DNA of 6,219 nucleotides from Pseudorhodoplanes sp. (GTDB lineage Bacteria; Pseudomonadota; Alphaproteobacteria; Rhizobiales; Xanthobacteraceae), in assembly GCA_008933495.1 (NCBI GenBank), contig WBUW01000192.1, positions 1 through 6,219 of the forward strand, read 5' to 3'. Under the pieces are notes generated by a model that ran no database searches, was not told where the DNA came from, and worked only from the letters and a program-made list of their open reading frames with translations. Position 1 is the stretch's first letter. Each line of letters begins with the position of its first letter. The translations under genes and the position numbers were made by a program. Shown here piece by piece: positions 1 to 6,011 of the stretch.

Positions 1-266
1 GACCTACAGTCCTGATCCACCTTCAGGCCAACGCAGACTATCCGGCGCCTCGCGGTGCCCATGTTTTTTCGTTCGTGCCTCGCGATCCGACGGTTGCGCG
101 TGGCGCCCGGCTCGCGAACCGGCGCATGGGCCAATGCCCACTTATCGCACTTTTTAGAGCGCCTGATCCTGCGCCATCGTGACGCGCGGACCAAAGGTTG
201 GCGGCGAACACCGGCAGAACGCCGTCGTTCCCGCCGCCGCAGCGCCCGCCCCGCACCGGCGTTGAA
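1..266. other. Upstream region with no convincing gene
   Basis: No open frame in this stretch gives a protein I recognise. One plus-strand frame is open from the window edge to a TGA at 179-181 and could be the tail of an upstream gene, but its translation is arginine- and proline-rich, without recognisable motifs. A minus-strand frame across 38-256 is glycine/arginine-rich and looks like a GC-bias shadow. A small inverted repeat, TGGGC-CAAT-GCCCA (127-140), is followed ten bases later by a run of five T; the gap is too long for a standard intrinsic terminator. The region is best read as intergenic DNA and perhaps the 5' control region of the binding-protein gene. Confidence 0.45.
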
Positions 267-295
267 TTGACCTTCCCGACATCCGCCGATACCGT
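267..295 (+). promoter_or_regulatory. Candidate sigma-70 promoter of the binding-protein gene
   Basis: TTGACC (267-272) and TACCGT (290-295) are separated by 17 bases. The -35 matches consensus at five of six positions, and the -10 keeps the first two and last bases of TATAAT. Transcription would begin near 302 and give a leader of about 30 bases before the ATG at 333. This is a motif match only; GC-rich alphaproteobacterial promoters are often weakly conserved and no regulator site was recognised around it. Confidence 0.4.
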
Positions 296-317
296 TCTCC
301 AAAAATGTGTCAGTCAC

Positions 318-326
318 GGAGGGAGG
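318..326 (+). promoter_or_regulatory. Strong Shine-Dalgarno that fixes the start at 333
   Basis: GGAGGGAGG lies six bases before ATG 333. The open frame extends upstream to 198, but none of the earlier in-frame starts would place a signal peptide at the N-terminus, whereas ATG 333 is followed directly by a textbook secretion signal. The ribosome site and the signal peptide agree on this start. Confidence 0.8.
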
Positions 327-332
327 ACGAGA

Positions 333-1517
333 ATGCGAAGATTATTTCTGAGTGCCGTTGCTCTTTCGGCGGCGGCTTTTGCCGGTTGGCCGGCGAACGC
401 GCAGCAGACCATCAAGATCGGCGTCATCATGCCCTATTCGGGACAATTCGCCGATACCGCGACGCAGATCGACAATGCGATCAAGCTTTACATGAAACAG
501 AAGGGCGACACCGTCGCCGGCAGGAAGATCGAAATCATCCGCAAGGACACCGGCGGCGTGGCGCCGGACGTTGCCAAGCGCCTGGCGCAGGAACTGGTCG
601 TGCGCGACGGCGTCGACATCCTGGCCGGCTTCGTCCTGACGCCGAATGCCCTGGCGGCATCCGACATTTCCGAACAAGCCAAGAAGTTCATGGTGATCAT
701 GAACGCGGCAACTGCGATCATCACGATGAAATCGAACTATTCTGTACGCACGTCGCTCACGCTCCCGCAAGTCTGCGCGACGCTCGGAAACTGGGCGGTC
801 AAGAAAGGCAGCACGAAAAAAACCTATACGCTGGCTTCCGATTATGGTCCCGGCCACGATTGCGAAGGCGCTTTCTCCGGCGCGTTCAAGGAAGCCGGCG
901 GAGAAGTGGTCGGCGCCGTTCGCATGCCGGTCGCCAATCCGGACTTTTCCGCCTTCGTCCAGCGCGCCAAGGACCTCAATCCTGAATCGATCTTCGTCTT
1001 CGTCCCGGCGGGCGCGCAACCGGCGGCTTTCGGCAAGGCATTGTCGGAACGCGGAGTCAACCCGAAGACCATCAAGGTCATGGGCACCGGTGAAATTACC
1101 GACGACTCGGCCCTGAAAAATATGGGCGATGCGGCGGTCGGCATTCTCACGGCCTGGCATTACGACCACAACCACGACTCTGCCCTCAACAAGGATTTCG
1201 TCGCCGCCTTCAGGAAAGAGTATGGCGGCCTTAATCCGAATTTCCTTGCGGCCGGCGGATATGACGGCATGCACCTGATCTACGAAGCGATCAAGAAAAC
1301 CGGCGGCAAGACCGACGCGGAGAGCCTCGTGAATGCCGCCAAGGGCATGAAATGGGAGAGCCCGCGTGGACCGGTCGAGATCGATCCGGCGACGCGTGAC
1401 ATCATCCAGACGGTCTATCTCCGCCGCGTCGAAAAGAAAGGCAGCGACCTCGTCAATATCGAGTTCGACAAGATCGAGCGGGTCAAGGATCCGGTCAAGG
1501 AGAAGATGAAGAAATAG
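333..1517 (+). CDS. ABC transporter substrate-binding protein, branched-chain amino acid (Leu/Ile/Val) type
   Basis: This 394-residue protein is an exported binding protein of the type I periplasmic fold (Peripla_BP_6, LivJ-like). Such proteins capture small ligands in the periplasm and deliver them to an ABC permease. Residues 1-23 form a signal peptide: basic MRR, a hydrophobic alanine/leucine core, and a cleavage site at ANA|QQ. The mature protein opens with IKIGVIMPYSGQFA, the typical first beta strand and ligand loop of the family. The Rossmann-like lobes follow, with hinge-region motifs such as LAGFVLTPNALA (97-108) and AAGGYDGMHLIYEAI (306-320). Cysteines 148 and 177 are the only two in the mature protein and may form a disulfide. 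Length is normal for the family. No permease or ATPase gene lies next to it and the downstream gene is on the other strand, so it is an orphan component here. The ligand cannot be told from sequence: relatives bind amino acids, amides, urea or aromatic acids. Confidence 0.93.
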   Translation: MRRLFLSAVALSAAAFAGWPANAQQTIKIGVIMPYSGQFADTATQIDNAIKLYMKQKGDTVAGRKIEIIRKDTGGVAPDVAKRLAQELVVRDGVDILAGFVLTPNALAASDISEQAKKFMVIMNAATAIITMKSNYSVRTSLTLPQVCATLGNWAVKKGSTKKTYTLASDYGPGHDCEGAFSGAFKEAGGEVVGAVRMPVANPDFSAFVQRAKDLNPESIFVFVPAGAQPAAFGKALSERGVNPKTIKVMGTGEITDDSALKNMGDAAVGILTAWHYDHNHDSALNKDFVAAFRKEYGGLNPNFLAAGGYDGMHLIYEAIKKTGGKTDAESLVNAAKGMKWESPRGPVEIDPATRDIIQTVYLRRVEKKGSDLVNIEFDKIERVKDPVKEKMKK

Positions 1518-1553
1518 CCTACGCTCGCGCGACCGGCCCCGATTGAACGATGG

Positions 1554-1575
1554 CGCCCGCCCTTCGGGGCGGGCG
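1554..1575 (+). terminator. GC-rich hairpin with TTCG loop after the binding-protein gene
   Basis: CGCCCGCCC (1554-1562) and GGGCGGGCG (1567-1575) pair perfectly over nine bases around the extra-stable tetraloop TTCG. It begins 36 bases after the stop codon. There is no T tract behind it, only TGTGCTTG, so it is a strong hairpin but not a canonical intrinsic terminator. It sits between two convergent genes and could act on transcripts from both sides, since the stem is symmetric. Confidence 0.65.
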
Positions 1576-1656
1576 TGTGCTTGACCGCCTCGACAGCGCC
1601 AGCGCAGAGTGGCGATCCGTCCATGCGCGACGCGCGGAGTGTTGCCGGTTGGCGCG

Positions 1657-2427
1657 TCAGTTCGCCAGCATCCCGCTCAGCCCCCTGATGGCCGCGCCGA
1701 TGGCGATCGCCGACAAACAGGCAATTGCAATCAAGCGGTGCGTGCGGTCGCTTCCGAGATGAAAGAAGCGGAGACCGAGTTGCTGGCCGGCAAACATGAG
1801 TGGAAGCGCCAATAGCGTATAGCCCGCAATGTTCCAGTCGATCAGTTTCAGGCTCAATGCGCTGACGACCGCGATTGATGCATTTGCAAGAAAGAACACA
1901 TTGAGCGAGGCCCGCATCACCGTGCGCGAGACCGGCAGCGAAAGATAGTACGCGATCACCGGGGGGCCCGGCATGGCCGCGAGCCCGTTGAACGCACCGG
2001 CGACAATACCGACGGGAACCGTCAAACGCATCCCGGGCGGACGCGCAAAGGTAAAACCCTTGGTCAGGAGCAAAACCGCAACCAGTGTTGCGGCGGCGAT
2101 TAGCAGACGCGCGGCATCCGGCGCCATCACGCTCAGCGCCAGCAGTCCGGCCGGAGCGCCGATCAGAGCGCCGGCTGTCAGCGCCACAAGCGACGGCCAA
2201 TGACAGGCCCGCAGCGAGGTGCGGATTTCGAACAGATTGCCGAAAAGCTGAAGGCAGATCACGAGCGGTACGACGACCACGGGGGAAAGAAACAGGCTGA
2301 GCAGGGGAACGGCGGCAATCGCAAATCCGAAGCCCGTCAGGCCGCGCAGGATGGCCGCCGCAAACACGCTCGCCGTTACGGCCGCCGCAGGCAGCGCAGG
2401 GATCGCGGTCGGATCAATCGGGATCAT
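1657..2427 (-). CDS. TauE/SafE family membrane transporter (sulfite/organosulfonate exporter type)
   Basis: This 256-residue protein is almost entirely hydrophobic, with about seven to eight membrane segments, as expected of the TauE/SafE (formerly DUF81) family. Members move anions such as sulfite, sulfoacetate or related small organic acids across the inner membrane. Both half-repeats are visible: the first carries LRGLTGFGFAIAAVPLL (28-43 region), the second GAFNGLAAMPGPPVIAYYL (144-162), each a glycine-rich motif typical of the family. The open frame continues upstream to 2967, but residues before ATG 2427 are charged, lack family character and lie antisense to the nitroreductase, so I place the start at 2427. 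The ribosome site there is weak. The gene converges on the binding-protein gene and diverges from the nitroreductase. No sulfur or taurine genes are nearby, so the substrate is unknown. Confidence 0.88.
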   Translation of the reverse strand: MIPIDPTAIPALPAAAVTASVFAAAILRGLTGFGFAIAAVPLLSLFLSPVVVVPLVICLQLFGNLFEIRTSLRACHWPSLVALTAGALIGAPAGLLALSVMAPDAARLLIAAATLVAVLLLTKGFTFARPPGMRLTVPVGIVAGAFNGLAAMPGPPVIAYYLSLPVSRTVMRASLNVFFLANASIAVVSALSLKLIDWNIAGYTLLALPLMFAGQQLGLRFFHLGSDRTHRLIAIACLSAIAIGAAIRGLSGMLAN

Positions 2428-2560
2428 CGTGAAACCGGCAGGGCAAGCCTGATGAGAGTGCGGCTTTGACAAGAACAATGCAACGGCAGGGCGGTTGCGG
2501 CGATGCTGTGAACCCGTCCCCTGCTGCGCTATTGCGTGCACCGTTAGCCGGCTGGATTTG

Positions 2561-2578
2561 CCCGGCACGCTAGCCGGG
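2561..2578 (+). promoter_or_regulatory. Hairpin overlapping the nitroreductase ribosome site
   Basis: CCCGGC (2561-2566) and GCCGGG (2573-2578) form a six-base-pair stem with a six-base loop. The right arm overlaps the probable Shine-Dalgarno GGGAG (2576-2580), which is six bases before the ATG at 2587. If formed in the mRNA it would partly hide the ribosome site. The hexamer AGCCGG occurs three times here (2546, 2572, 2579). Short GC-rich inverted repeats arise easily in this composition, so a regulatory role is only a possibility. Confidence 0.3.
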
Positions 2579-2586
2579 AGCCGGTC

Positions 2587-3450
2587 ATGGATCAGCATGC
2601 TTCGCTCGCGGACCTCATTCGGGAACGCTTCGGCGAGGAGGTCCTGGTCCCGCCTCACCTTCAAGGACTCGATCCCCTTGCCGTACTGGCGGCGCGCGGC
2701 GCGACCCGTGCGTTCCGGAAAGAGCCGGTCGACCCCGCGCTGATCCGGATTCTCTGCGCGGCGGCCCTGTCGTCGCCGACCAAGAGCGGCCTGCAGCAGC
2801 GCGACATTGTGATCGTGCGTGACCGCGATCTGCGGGCGCGTCTCGATGCGCTGATGCCGGCACAGGAATGGCTGCCGGCGGCGCCGGTCCTGCTTGTGTT
2901 CTGCGGCAATAACCGGCGCCAGCGTCAGATCCACGGCTGGCGCGGAAAAGCGTTCGCCAATGATCATCTCGACGCCTTCTTCAATTCAGCGATCGACGCG
3001 GGGATTGCGCTGCCGGCGTTCGTCAGCGCGGCCGCCCTGGTCGGGCTTGGCACTTGCCCGCTCAGCGCCATCCGCAACCGCGCCGCGCAAGTGAGCAATG
3101 CTCTGAAGTTGCCGCAACATGTCTTTCCGGTGGCCGGTCTCGCCGTCGGCTGGCCGGCGCAGCCGCCCGCGATCAGCTACCGTTTGCCGCTCGCAACGAG
3201 TGCGCATTCCGATACCTTTGGCGACGCGCGGATCGAAAAGCGGATCAGCGCCTACGACCGGCGCCGCGCTTTGCCGCGGACTTCGGCATCTGCCCCGACT
3301 ATGGCTGGTCGGAGGACAAGGCCCGCCAATACGCAAAACCGGAGCGGGCGGATTTCGGCGCATTCATCCGCGCCAAGGGTTTTTCACTGGAATAGGCACC
3401 ACCGGCGACGGCGCGGCGCGGACGCAATCCGTACGAAACCGGCTCCATGA
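2587..3450 (+). CDS. Nitroreductase family protein (NfsA-like NADPH/FMN oxidoreductase), frameshifted near the C-terminus
   Basis: The first ~225 residues match the nitroreductase fold (PF00881), flavoenzymes that use NAD(P)H and FMN to reduce nitro compounds, quinones or similar substrates in the cytoplasm. Visible are the FMN-phosphate motif RGATRAFRKEPVD near residues 37-49, the SSPTKSGLQQRDIVIVRD stretch (about 62-79), and GLGTCPLSAIRN and FPVAGLAVGWP in the second half. ATG 2587 has GGGAG six bases upstream. After AYDRRR (to about 3267) this frame becomes arginine/serine-rich and runs on to 3450 without family likeness, while the expected ending continues in another frame to a stop at 3395. 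The restored protein would be about 269 residues, a usual length for the family; the literal frame gives 287. Either a base is missing in the sequence or the gene has mutated; the lost tail usually helps shape the active site. The gene diverges from the TauE-like gene and stands alone. Confidence 0.8.
   Translation: MDQHASLADLIRERFGEEVLVPPHLQGLDPLAVLAARGATRAFRKEPVDPALIRILCAAALSSPTKSGLQQRDIVIVRDRDLRARLDALMPAQEWLPAAPVLLVFCGNNRRQRQIHGWRGKAFANDHLDAFFNSAIDAGIALPAFVSAAALVGLGTCPLSAIRNRAAQVSNALKLPQHVFPVAGLAVGWPAQPPAISYRLPLATSAHSDTFGDARIEKRISAYDRRRALPRTSASAPTMAGRRTRPANTQNRSGRISAHSSAPRVFHWNRHHRRRRGADAIRTKPAP
3264..3395 (+). pseudogene. Out-of-frame C-terminal segment of the nitroreductase
   Basis: In the frame one base back from the main nitroreductase frame, this stretch reads RFAADFG, then YGWSEDKARQYAKPERADF and GAFIRAKGFSLE, and ends at TAG 3393-3395. 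The YGWSEDKARQY...ERADFGAF(V/I)RxKGF ending is characteristic of NfsA-like nitroreductases. It directly continues the homology that stops at AYDRRR in the main frame. The crossover lies within the GC run at about 3259-3270 and is explained by one missing base there. It is not a separate gene: no start codon or ribosome site serves it. Confidence 0.8.
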
Positions 3451-3476
3451 CGGACATGGGAATGACGGACATAGGA
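3447..3476 (+). repeat. 15-bp tandem duplication
   Basis: ATGACGGACATGGGA (3447-3461) is followed directly by ATGACGGACATAGGA (3462-3476), identical at 14 of 15 positions, and then by a degenerate AATGAAGTCGGA. It lies in the gap between the nitroreductase and the tRNA gene. The unit is a multiple of three and translates as MTDMG/MTDIG, but the frame downstream runs through the tRNA antisense and is not a credible gene. A small replication-slippage duplication is the simplest explanation. Confidence 0.7.
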
Positions 3477-3610
3477 AATGAAGTCGGAACAGGAGCCGCG
3501 CGCGCAACTTGCACGGCGGCCGCAAATAAAATTGGCGGAGCGTTGGAGACAAAGTCCGAACGCGGTGCCACGCGCGCGGGGTTGGGGGACGGCCGCGCAC
3601 AAACAAGAAT

Positions 3611-3700
3611 TGGCGGAGAGGGAGGGATTCGAACCCCCGATACCCTTGCGAGTATGCCGCATTTCGAGTGCGGTGCTTTCAACCACTCAGCCACCTCTCC
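3611..3700 (-). tRNA. tRNA-Ser (anticodon CGA)
   Basis: Read on the minus strand, the 7-bp acceptor stem GGAGAGG/CCTCTCC closes a complete class II tRNA of 90 bases, including discriminator G and an encoded CCA (TGG at 3611-3613 on the plus strand). The anticodon arm is CCGCA-CTCGAAA-TGCGG, giving anticodon CGA, which reads the serine codon UCG. A long variable arm (TACTC-GCAA-GGGTA) is the serine hallmark, and the T arm carries TTCGAAT. UCG is a frequent serine codon in GC-rich genomes, so this should be a working core gene. It lies antisense to both flanking genes. Confidence 0.97.
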
Positions 3701-3736
3701 ATGGCGGCGGCAGGGCTTCGGCCCCGCAAGCGCGTT

Positions 3737-3765
3737 TCTTTAGCCAAGGAACCGCAGACAAACAA
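3737..3765 (-). promoter_or_regulatory. Candidate promoter of tRNA-Ser
   Basis: On the minus strand, TTGTTT (3765-3760) and TAAAGA (3742-3737) are separated by 17 bases. Both resemble the sigma-70 hexamers, and transcription would start near 3730, about 30 bases before the mature tRNA 5' end at 3700. The position and spacing fit a tRNA promoter; this is a motif match only. Confidence 0.45.
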
Positions 3766-3818
3766 GGCCGCTGCGCGATATTGTGCAGGCTCGGATGAGA
3801 CCGCGGGCGGGTGGGACA

Positions 3819-4904
3819 ATGCAAAGAGCGTGGGGGCGGATGTGGCCGGAAATCCGGAAAATCCTCGCGGCCCTCGCGCTTGTGGCAGCCGTTTCCGTGA
3901 TCGTATTTCTCCTCGTTCGTTATCTGGGCGTGTCCCGTGCATCGGTGGCATTCCTGCTTCCGGTCGTCGTCGCCGCTATCCGCTGGGGCCCCGCCGCCGC
4001 CATGGCGGCTTCGATCGTCGGCGTGGTTCCGATGGTCTTTCTGCTCTATGAGCCAATTTACCACCTGCAAATTTCGGATCCCCAGCAGATTTTCGATCTT
4101 GCCCTCTATATCTTGGTCGCGGTTGTGGTCAGCCGGCTGGCTGCTCAGTTGAGCGCGGCGCACGTGCGCGCCGAGGCAAACCTGCTTCGGCAGGCGGTTG
4201 TCGATTCGGTTTCACACGAGTTGCGGACGCCGCTCGCATCGATACTGGGATCGGCGACCGTTCTGGAGCCGGCGCCGCCGATCGCCGGCGATCGGCGCCT
4301 GGCCGGGCTTGTCCAGGGAATCCGCGAAGAGGCCGAGCGTCTCGATCGCGAAATCCAGATGCTGCTCGATGCATCGCGCGTCAGCATCGACCGGATCGAG
4401 CCGAAAAGAGAACTTGTCGATCCGGCCGATATCATCAATTCGGCCGTCGCTCGCCGTCGCCGGCAAATTTCCGGACGCAGCCTGGAACTGGAAATTGCCG
4501 AAGACCTGCCATTCGTCTTTGTCGACGGCGCCATGATCGAACAGGCCCTGATCCAGATCGTCGACAATGCCGGAAAGTATTCGCCGCCATCGTCGCGCAT
4601 TCGCATCGAAGCGAAGGCGGACAATGGGTATGTCGCGCTTGCCGTCACCGACCAGGGCGCCGGATTCAATGCCGAAGAATACCGGCGCGCGAGCGAGCGT
4701 TTTTTCCGGGGCTCCCGCCATATTGGCGTGAGCGGCTCGGGTCTCGGACTATGGATTGCAAAAGCTTTTCTTGTGGCAAACAATGGCCGCCTGATCATCG
4801 CAAGCGCAGGCGAGAGCCGCGGAACGACCGTGACCGTCCTCTTCCCGGTGGCCAGACACGCGAGCGCCAATCTGGCCGCGGTGACAGCTTATAATGACGA
4901 CTAA
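3819..4904 (+). CDS. Sensor histidine kinase, KdpD C-terminal-like (DUF4118 membrane domain)
   Basis: This inner-membrane sensor kinase autophosphorylates on histidine and passes the phosphate to the regulator encoded next. Numbered from ATG 3819 (361 residues), four membrane segments lie at about 15-37, 42-57, 59-79 and 91-111, in the compact DUF4118 arrangement of KdpD with hardly any periplasmic loops. The HisKA helix carries SVSHELRTPL with phosphoacceptor His133. The ATPase domain shows the N box DNAGKYSPP (Asn250), the G1 box DQGAG (278-282), the F box ERFFRG and the G2 box GSGLGLW (306-312). Full KdpD proteins have about 900 residues; this one lacks their N-terminal KdpD and universal-stress-protein domains, so it probably does not sense potassium the same way. 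The start is uncertain: GTG 3783, ATG 3795 and ATG 3840 are in frame too; 3819 has GGTGGG just upstream. The end overlaps the regulator gene by 11 bases, so translation is likely coupled. Confidence 0.9.
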   Translation: MQRAWGRMWPEIRKILAALALVAAVSVIVFLLVRYLGVSRASVAFLLPVVVAAIRWGPAAAMAASIVGVVPMVFLLYEPIYHLQISDPQQIFDLALYILVAVVVSRLAAQLSAAHVRAEANLLRQAVVDSVSHELRTPLASILGSATVLEPAPPIAGDRRLAGLVQGIREEAERLDREIQMLLDASRVSIDRIEPKRELVDPADIINSAVARRRRQISGRSLELEIAEDLPFVFVDGAMIEQALIQIVDNAGKYSPPSSRIRIEAKADNGYVALAVTDQGAGFNAEEYRRASERFFRGSRHIGVSGSGLGLWIAKAFLVANNGRLIIASAGESRGTTVTVLFPVARHASANLAAVTAYNDD

Positions 4905-5613
4905 CACGCCCGCCATTCTCGTTGTCGACGACGAAGCGCAGATCCGCCGCTTTGTACGCGCCGGTTTCGAATTGCAGGGATTTACCATCCACGACGCGGA
5001 GACCGGGGCTGCTGCGATCCGCGATGCCACGCTGCGGGCGCACGATCTCATCATTCTTGATATCGGGTTGCCGGATATCGACGGCGCCCAGGTGGTCGAA
5101 CGCATCCGCGGCTGGTCGGACGTGCCAATCATCATCCTGTCGGTACGCGCGAGCGAGGCCGAAAAGGTGCGGCTGCTTGAACTCGGGGCTGACGATTATG
5201 TAGTCAAGCCCTTCGGCATGGCCGAATTGCTGGCACGCGCCAAAGCTGCGCTGCGTCGTCGCCAACGCGCGGCTACCGGCGAACCCGTGGTCCATGCCGG
5301 ACCACTCAGCGTGGATCTCGCGGCCCGGACCGTATCGCTGGACGGCCAGCGTCTGTCGCTTACCCCGAAGGAATACCGGCTTCTGCAGATTCTGGCGCAG
5401 CACGCGAGCAATGTCGTCACTCATCAGCATTTGCTGCGCGAGGTGTGGGGAGCGGCGCATATCGACGATCCCCATTATTTGCGGATTTTCGTGCGCAAGC
5501 TGCGCAAGAAGATCGAAGCTGATCCAACCCAGCCGAAAATTCTCGTGACCGAGCTTGGCGTCGGCTACCGGCTCGCGCAGCGGCCCGCAGACAATGGGCC
5601 TGAGCCGGCCTGA
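4894..5613 (+). CDS. KdpE-like response regulator (OmpR/PhoB family)
   Basis: This 239-residue cytoplasmic transcription regulator pairs with the kinase just upstream. The receiver domain (about 7-120) has all the key residues: acidic pocket Asp12-Asp13, phosphoacceptor Asp56 in LIILDIGLPDIDG, Ser83 in the switch position and Lys105 in DDYVVKPFG. The C-terminal winged helix (about 130-230) shows LTPKEYRLLQIL, the recognition-region HYLRIFVRKLRKKIE, and the closing ELGVGYRL hairpin. The wording DIGLPDIDG, PFGMAELLAR and HYLRIFVRKLRKKIE resembles KdpE more than PhoB or OmpR. The ATG lies inside the end of the kinase gene (11-base overlap). No kdpFABC operon is present in the window, so its targets may lie elsewhere or differ from the potassium pump. 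All residues needed for activity are present. Confidence 0.93.
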   Translation: MTTNTPAILVVDDEAQIRRFVRAGFELQGFTIHDAETGAAAIRDATLRAHDLIILDIGLPDIDGAQVVERIRGWSDVPIIILSVRASEAEKVRLLELGADDYVVKPFGMAELLARAKAALRRRQRAATGEPVVHAGPLSVDLAARTVSLDGQRLSLTPKEYRLLQILAQHASNVVTHQHLLREVWGAAHIDDPHYLRIFVRKLRKKIEADPTQPKILVTELGVGYRLAQRPADNGPEPA

Positions 5614-5628
5614 CGCCGGTGTTCGGCG
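5614..5628 (+). terminator. Weak hairpin after the two-component operon
   Basis: CGCCG (5614-5618) and CGGCG (5624-5628) form a five-base-pair stem with a five-base loop, beginning right at the stop codon of the regulator. It is followed by ATTACAGAGATTTT rather than a clean T tract. A second small stem, ATGGC/GCCAT (5643-5658), lies just downstream. Either could help end the transcript, but both are short. Confidence 0.25.
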
Positions 5629-5699
5629 ATTACAGAGATTTTATGGCACGCGCGCCATTCACTACGCGACCGCGCGCCGCTTCCCGCTCTAGCCTTGCA

Positions 5700-5729
5700 C
5701 GCAGGTGCGTTTTGATGTTGTCACCTGCG
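5700..5729. repeat. Perfect 8-bp inverted repeat before the small membrane-protein gene
   Basis: CGCAGGTG (5700-5707) and CACCTGCG (5722-5729) are exact inverted copies separated by 14 bases (5708-5721), an AT-richer spacer. Centre-to-centre spacing of the arms is 22 bases, about two helical turns, which suits a dimeric DNA-binding protein. It could instead fold as an mRNA hairpin; the right arm ends eight bases before ATG 5738. I do not recognise the motif as the site of a known regulator. Confidence 0.5.
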
Positions 5730-5737
5730 GATCGGCC

Positions 5738-5929
5738 ATGCTCACTTTTATTTCCGGACTTGCCATACTCGTCGCATCGGTCGGAGCCATTCTCTACTTC
5801 AAGCCCCGCGACGGACAAATTTCTCCCGTACTCGCTCTTCCCTTTCTCGAAATCGCCGTCGCATTGGCAATAACGACAGGCCTCGCGCTGGGGGTGGCGT
5901 TGATGGCGGCTGGCCTGTTCTTCCGCTGA
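5738..5929 (+). CDS. Small two-helix membrane protein, function unknown
   Basis: A 63-residue open frame starting MLTFISGLAILVASVGAIL. It contains two hydrophobic segments, about residues 2-21 and 31-60, joined by a short polar loop KPRDGQISP. That is the shape of a small inner-membrane protein with both ends on the same side. The frame could extend 11 codons upstream to GTG 5705, but that stretch overlaps the inverted repeat and is not hydrophobic, so ATG 5738 is preferred; its ribosome site is poor (GCGGA, 6-10 bases upstream). I recognise no family. It lies between the two-component operon and rplU on the same strand. The clean hydrophobic pattern supports a real gene, but GC-rich DNA also produces chance hydrophobic frames. 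Confidence 0.5.
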   Translation: MLTFISGLAILVASVGAILYFKPRDGQISPVLALPFLEIAVALAITTGLALGVALMAAGLFFR

Positions 5930-5976
5930 CGCCCCCGAGCACTCCCGGGCCACGGCGCCTAGCCGGTTCCAATTTC

Positions 5977-6005
5977 TTGACAGGCCCCCTGGGTGGGGTC
6001 ATAAG
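5977..6005 (+). promoter_or_regulatory. Candidate promoter of rplU
   Basis: A perfect -35 TTGACA (5977-5982) is followed, after 17 bases, by CATAAG (6000-6005), a modest -10. Transcription would start near 6012 and produce a leader of about 146 bases before the L21 start. The spacer itself is an imperfect inverted repeat (GGCCCC 5983-5988, GGGGTC 5995-6000). It is the best promoter match in the window and sits where an rplU promoter is expected. Confidence 0.6.
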
Positions 6006-6011
6006 CATCGC

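Noticed and set aside
127..155. TGGGC-CAAT-GCCCA hairpin followed by TTTTT as a terminator
   Set aside because: Ten bases separate the stem from the T run and the stem has only five pairs, so it does not fit an intrinsic terminator.
342..1274. 310-codon minus-strand open frame
   Set aside because: It lies wholly antisense to the binding-protein gene, is rich in arginine and aspartate as GC-biased shadows are, and shows no motif.
2428..2967. N-terminal extension of the TauE-like frame by 180 residues
   Set aside because: It is antisense to the nitroreductase, charged, and without family likeness; the membrane protein begins at 2427.
3259..3275. Programmed -1 ribosomal frameshift in the nitroreductase
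   Set aside because: No slippery heptamer or clear downstream pseudoknot is visible, and this family is not known for programmed shifting; a missing base is simpler.
3520..3610. Terminator for tRNA-Ser on the minus strand
   Set aside because: GCGCGG/CCGCGC arms can be drawn, but the loop is long and no T tract follows, so I cannot support it.
3447..3743. Plus-strand frame reading GGIRTPDTLASMPHFECG, and related frames on both strands over 3299-3798 (including one reading MAEWLKAPHSKCG)
   Set aside because: These are translations through or antisense to tRNA-Ser. The same peptides recur in databases as spurious proteins from serine tRNA genes.
4145..4870. Long minus-strand frame opposite the kinase gene
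   Set aside because: It is a shadow of a well-supported kinase with all catalytic boxes; the composition is serine/arginine-rich with no domain.
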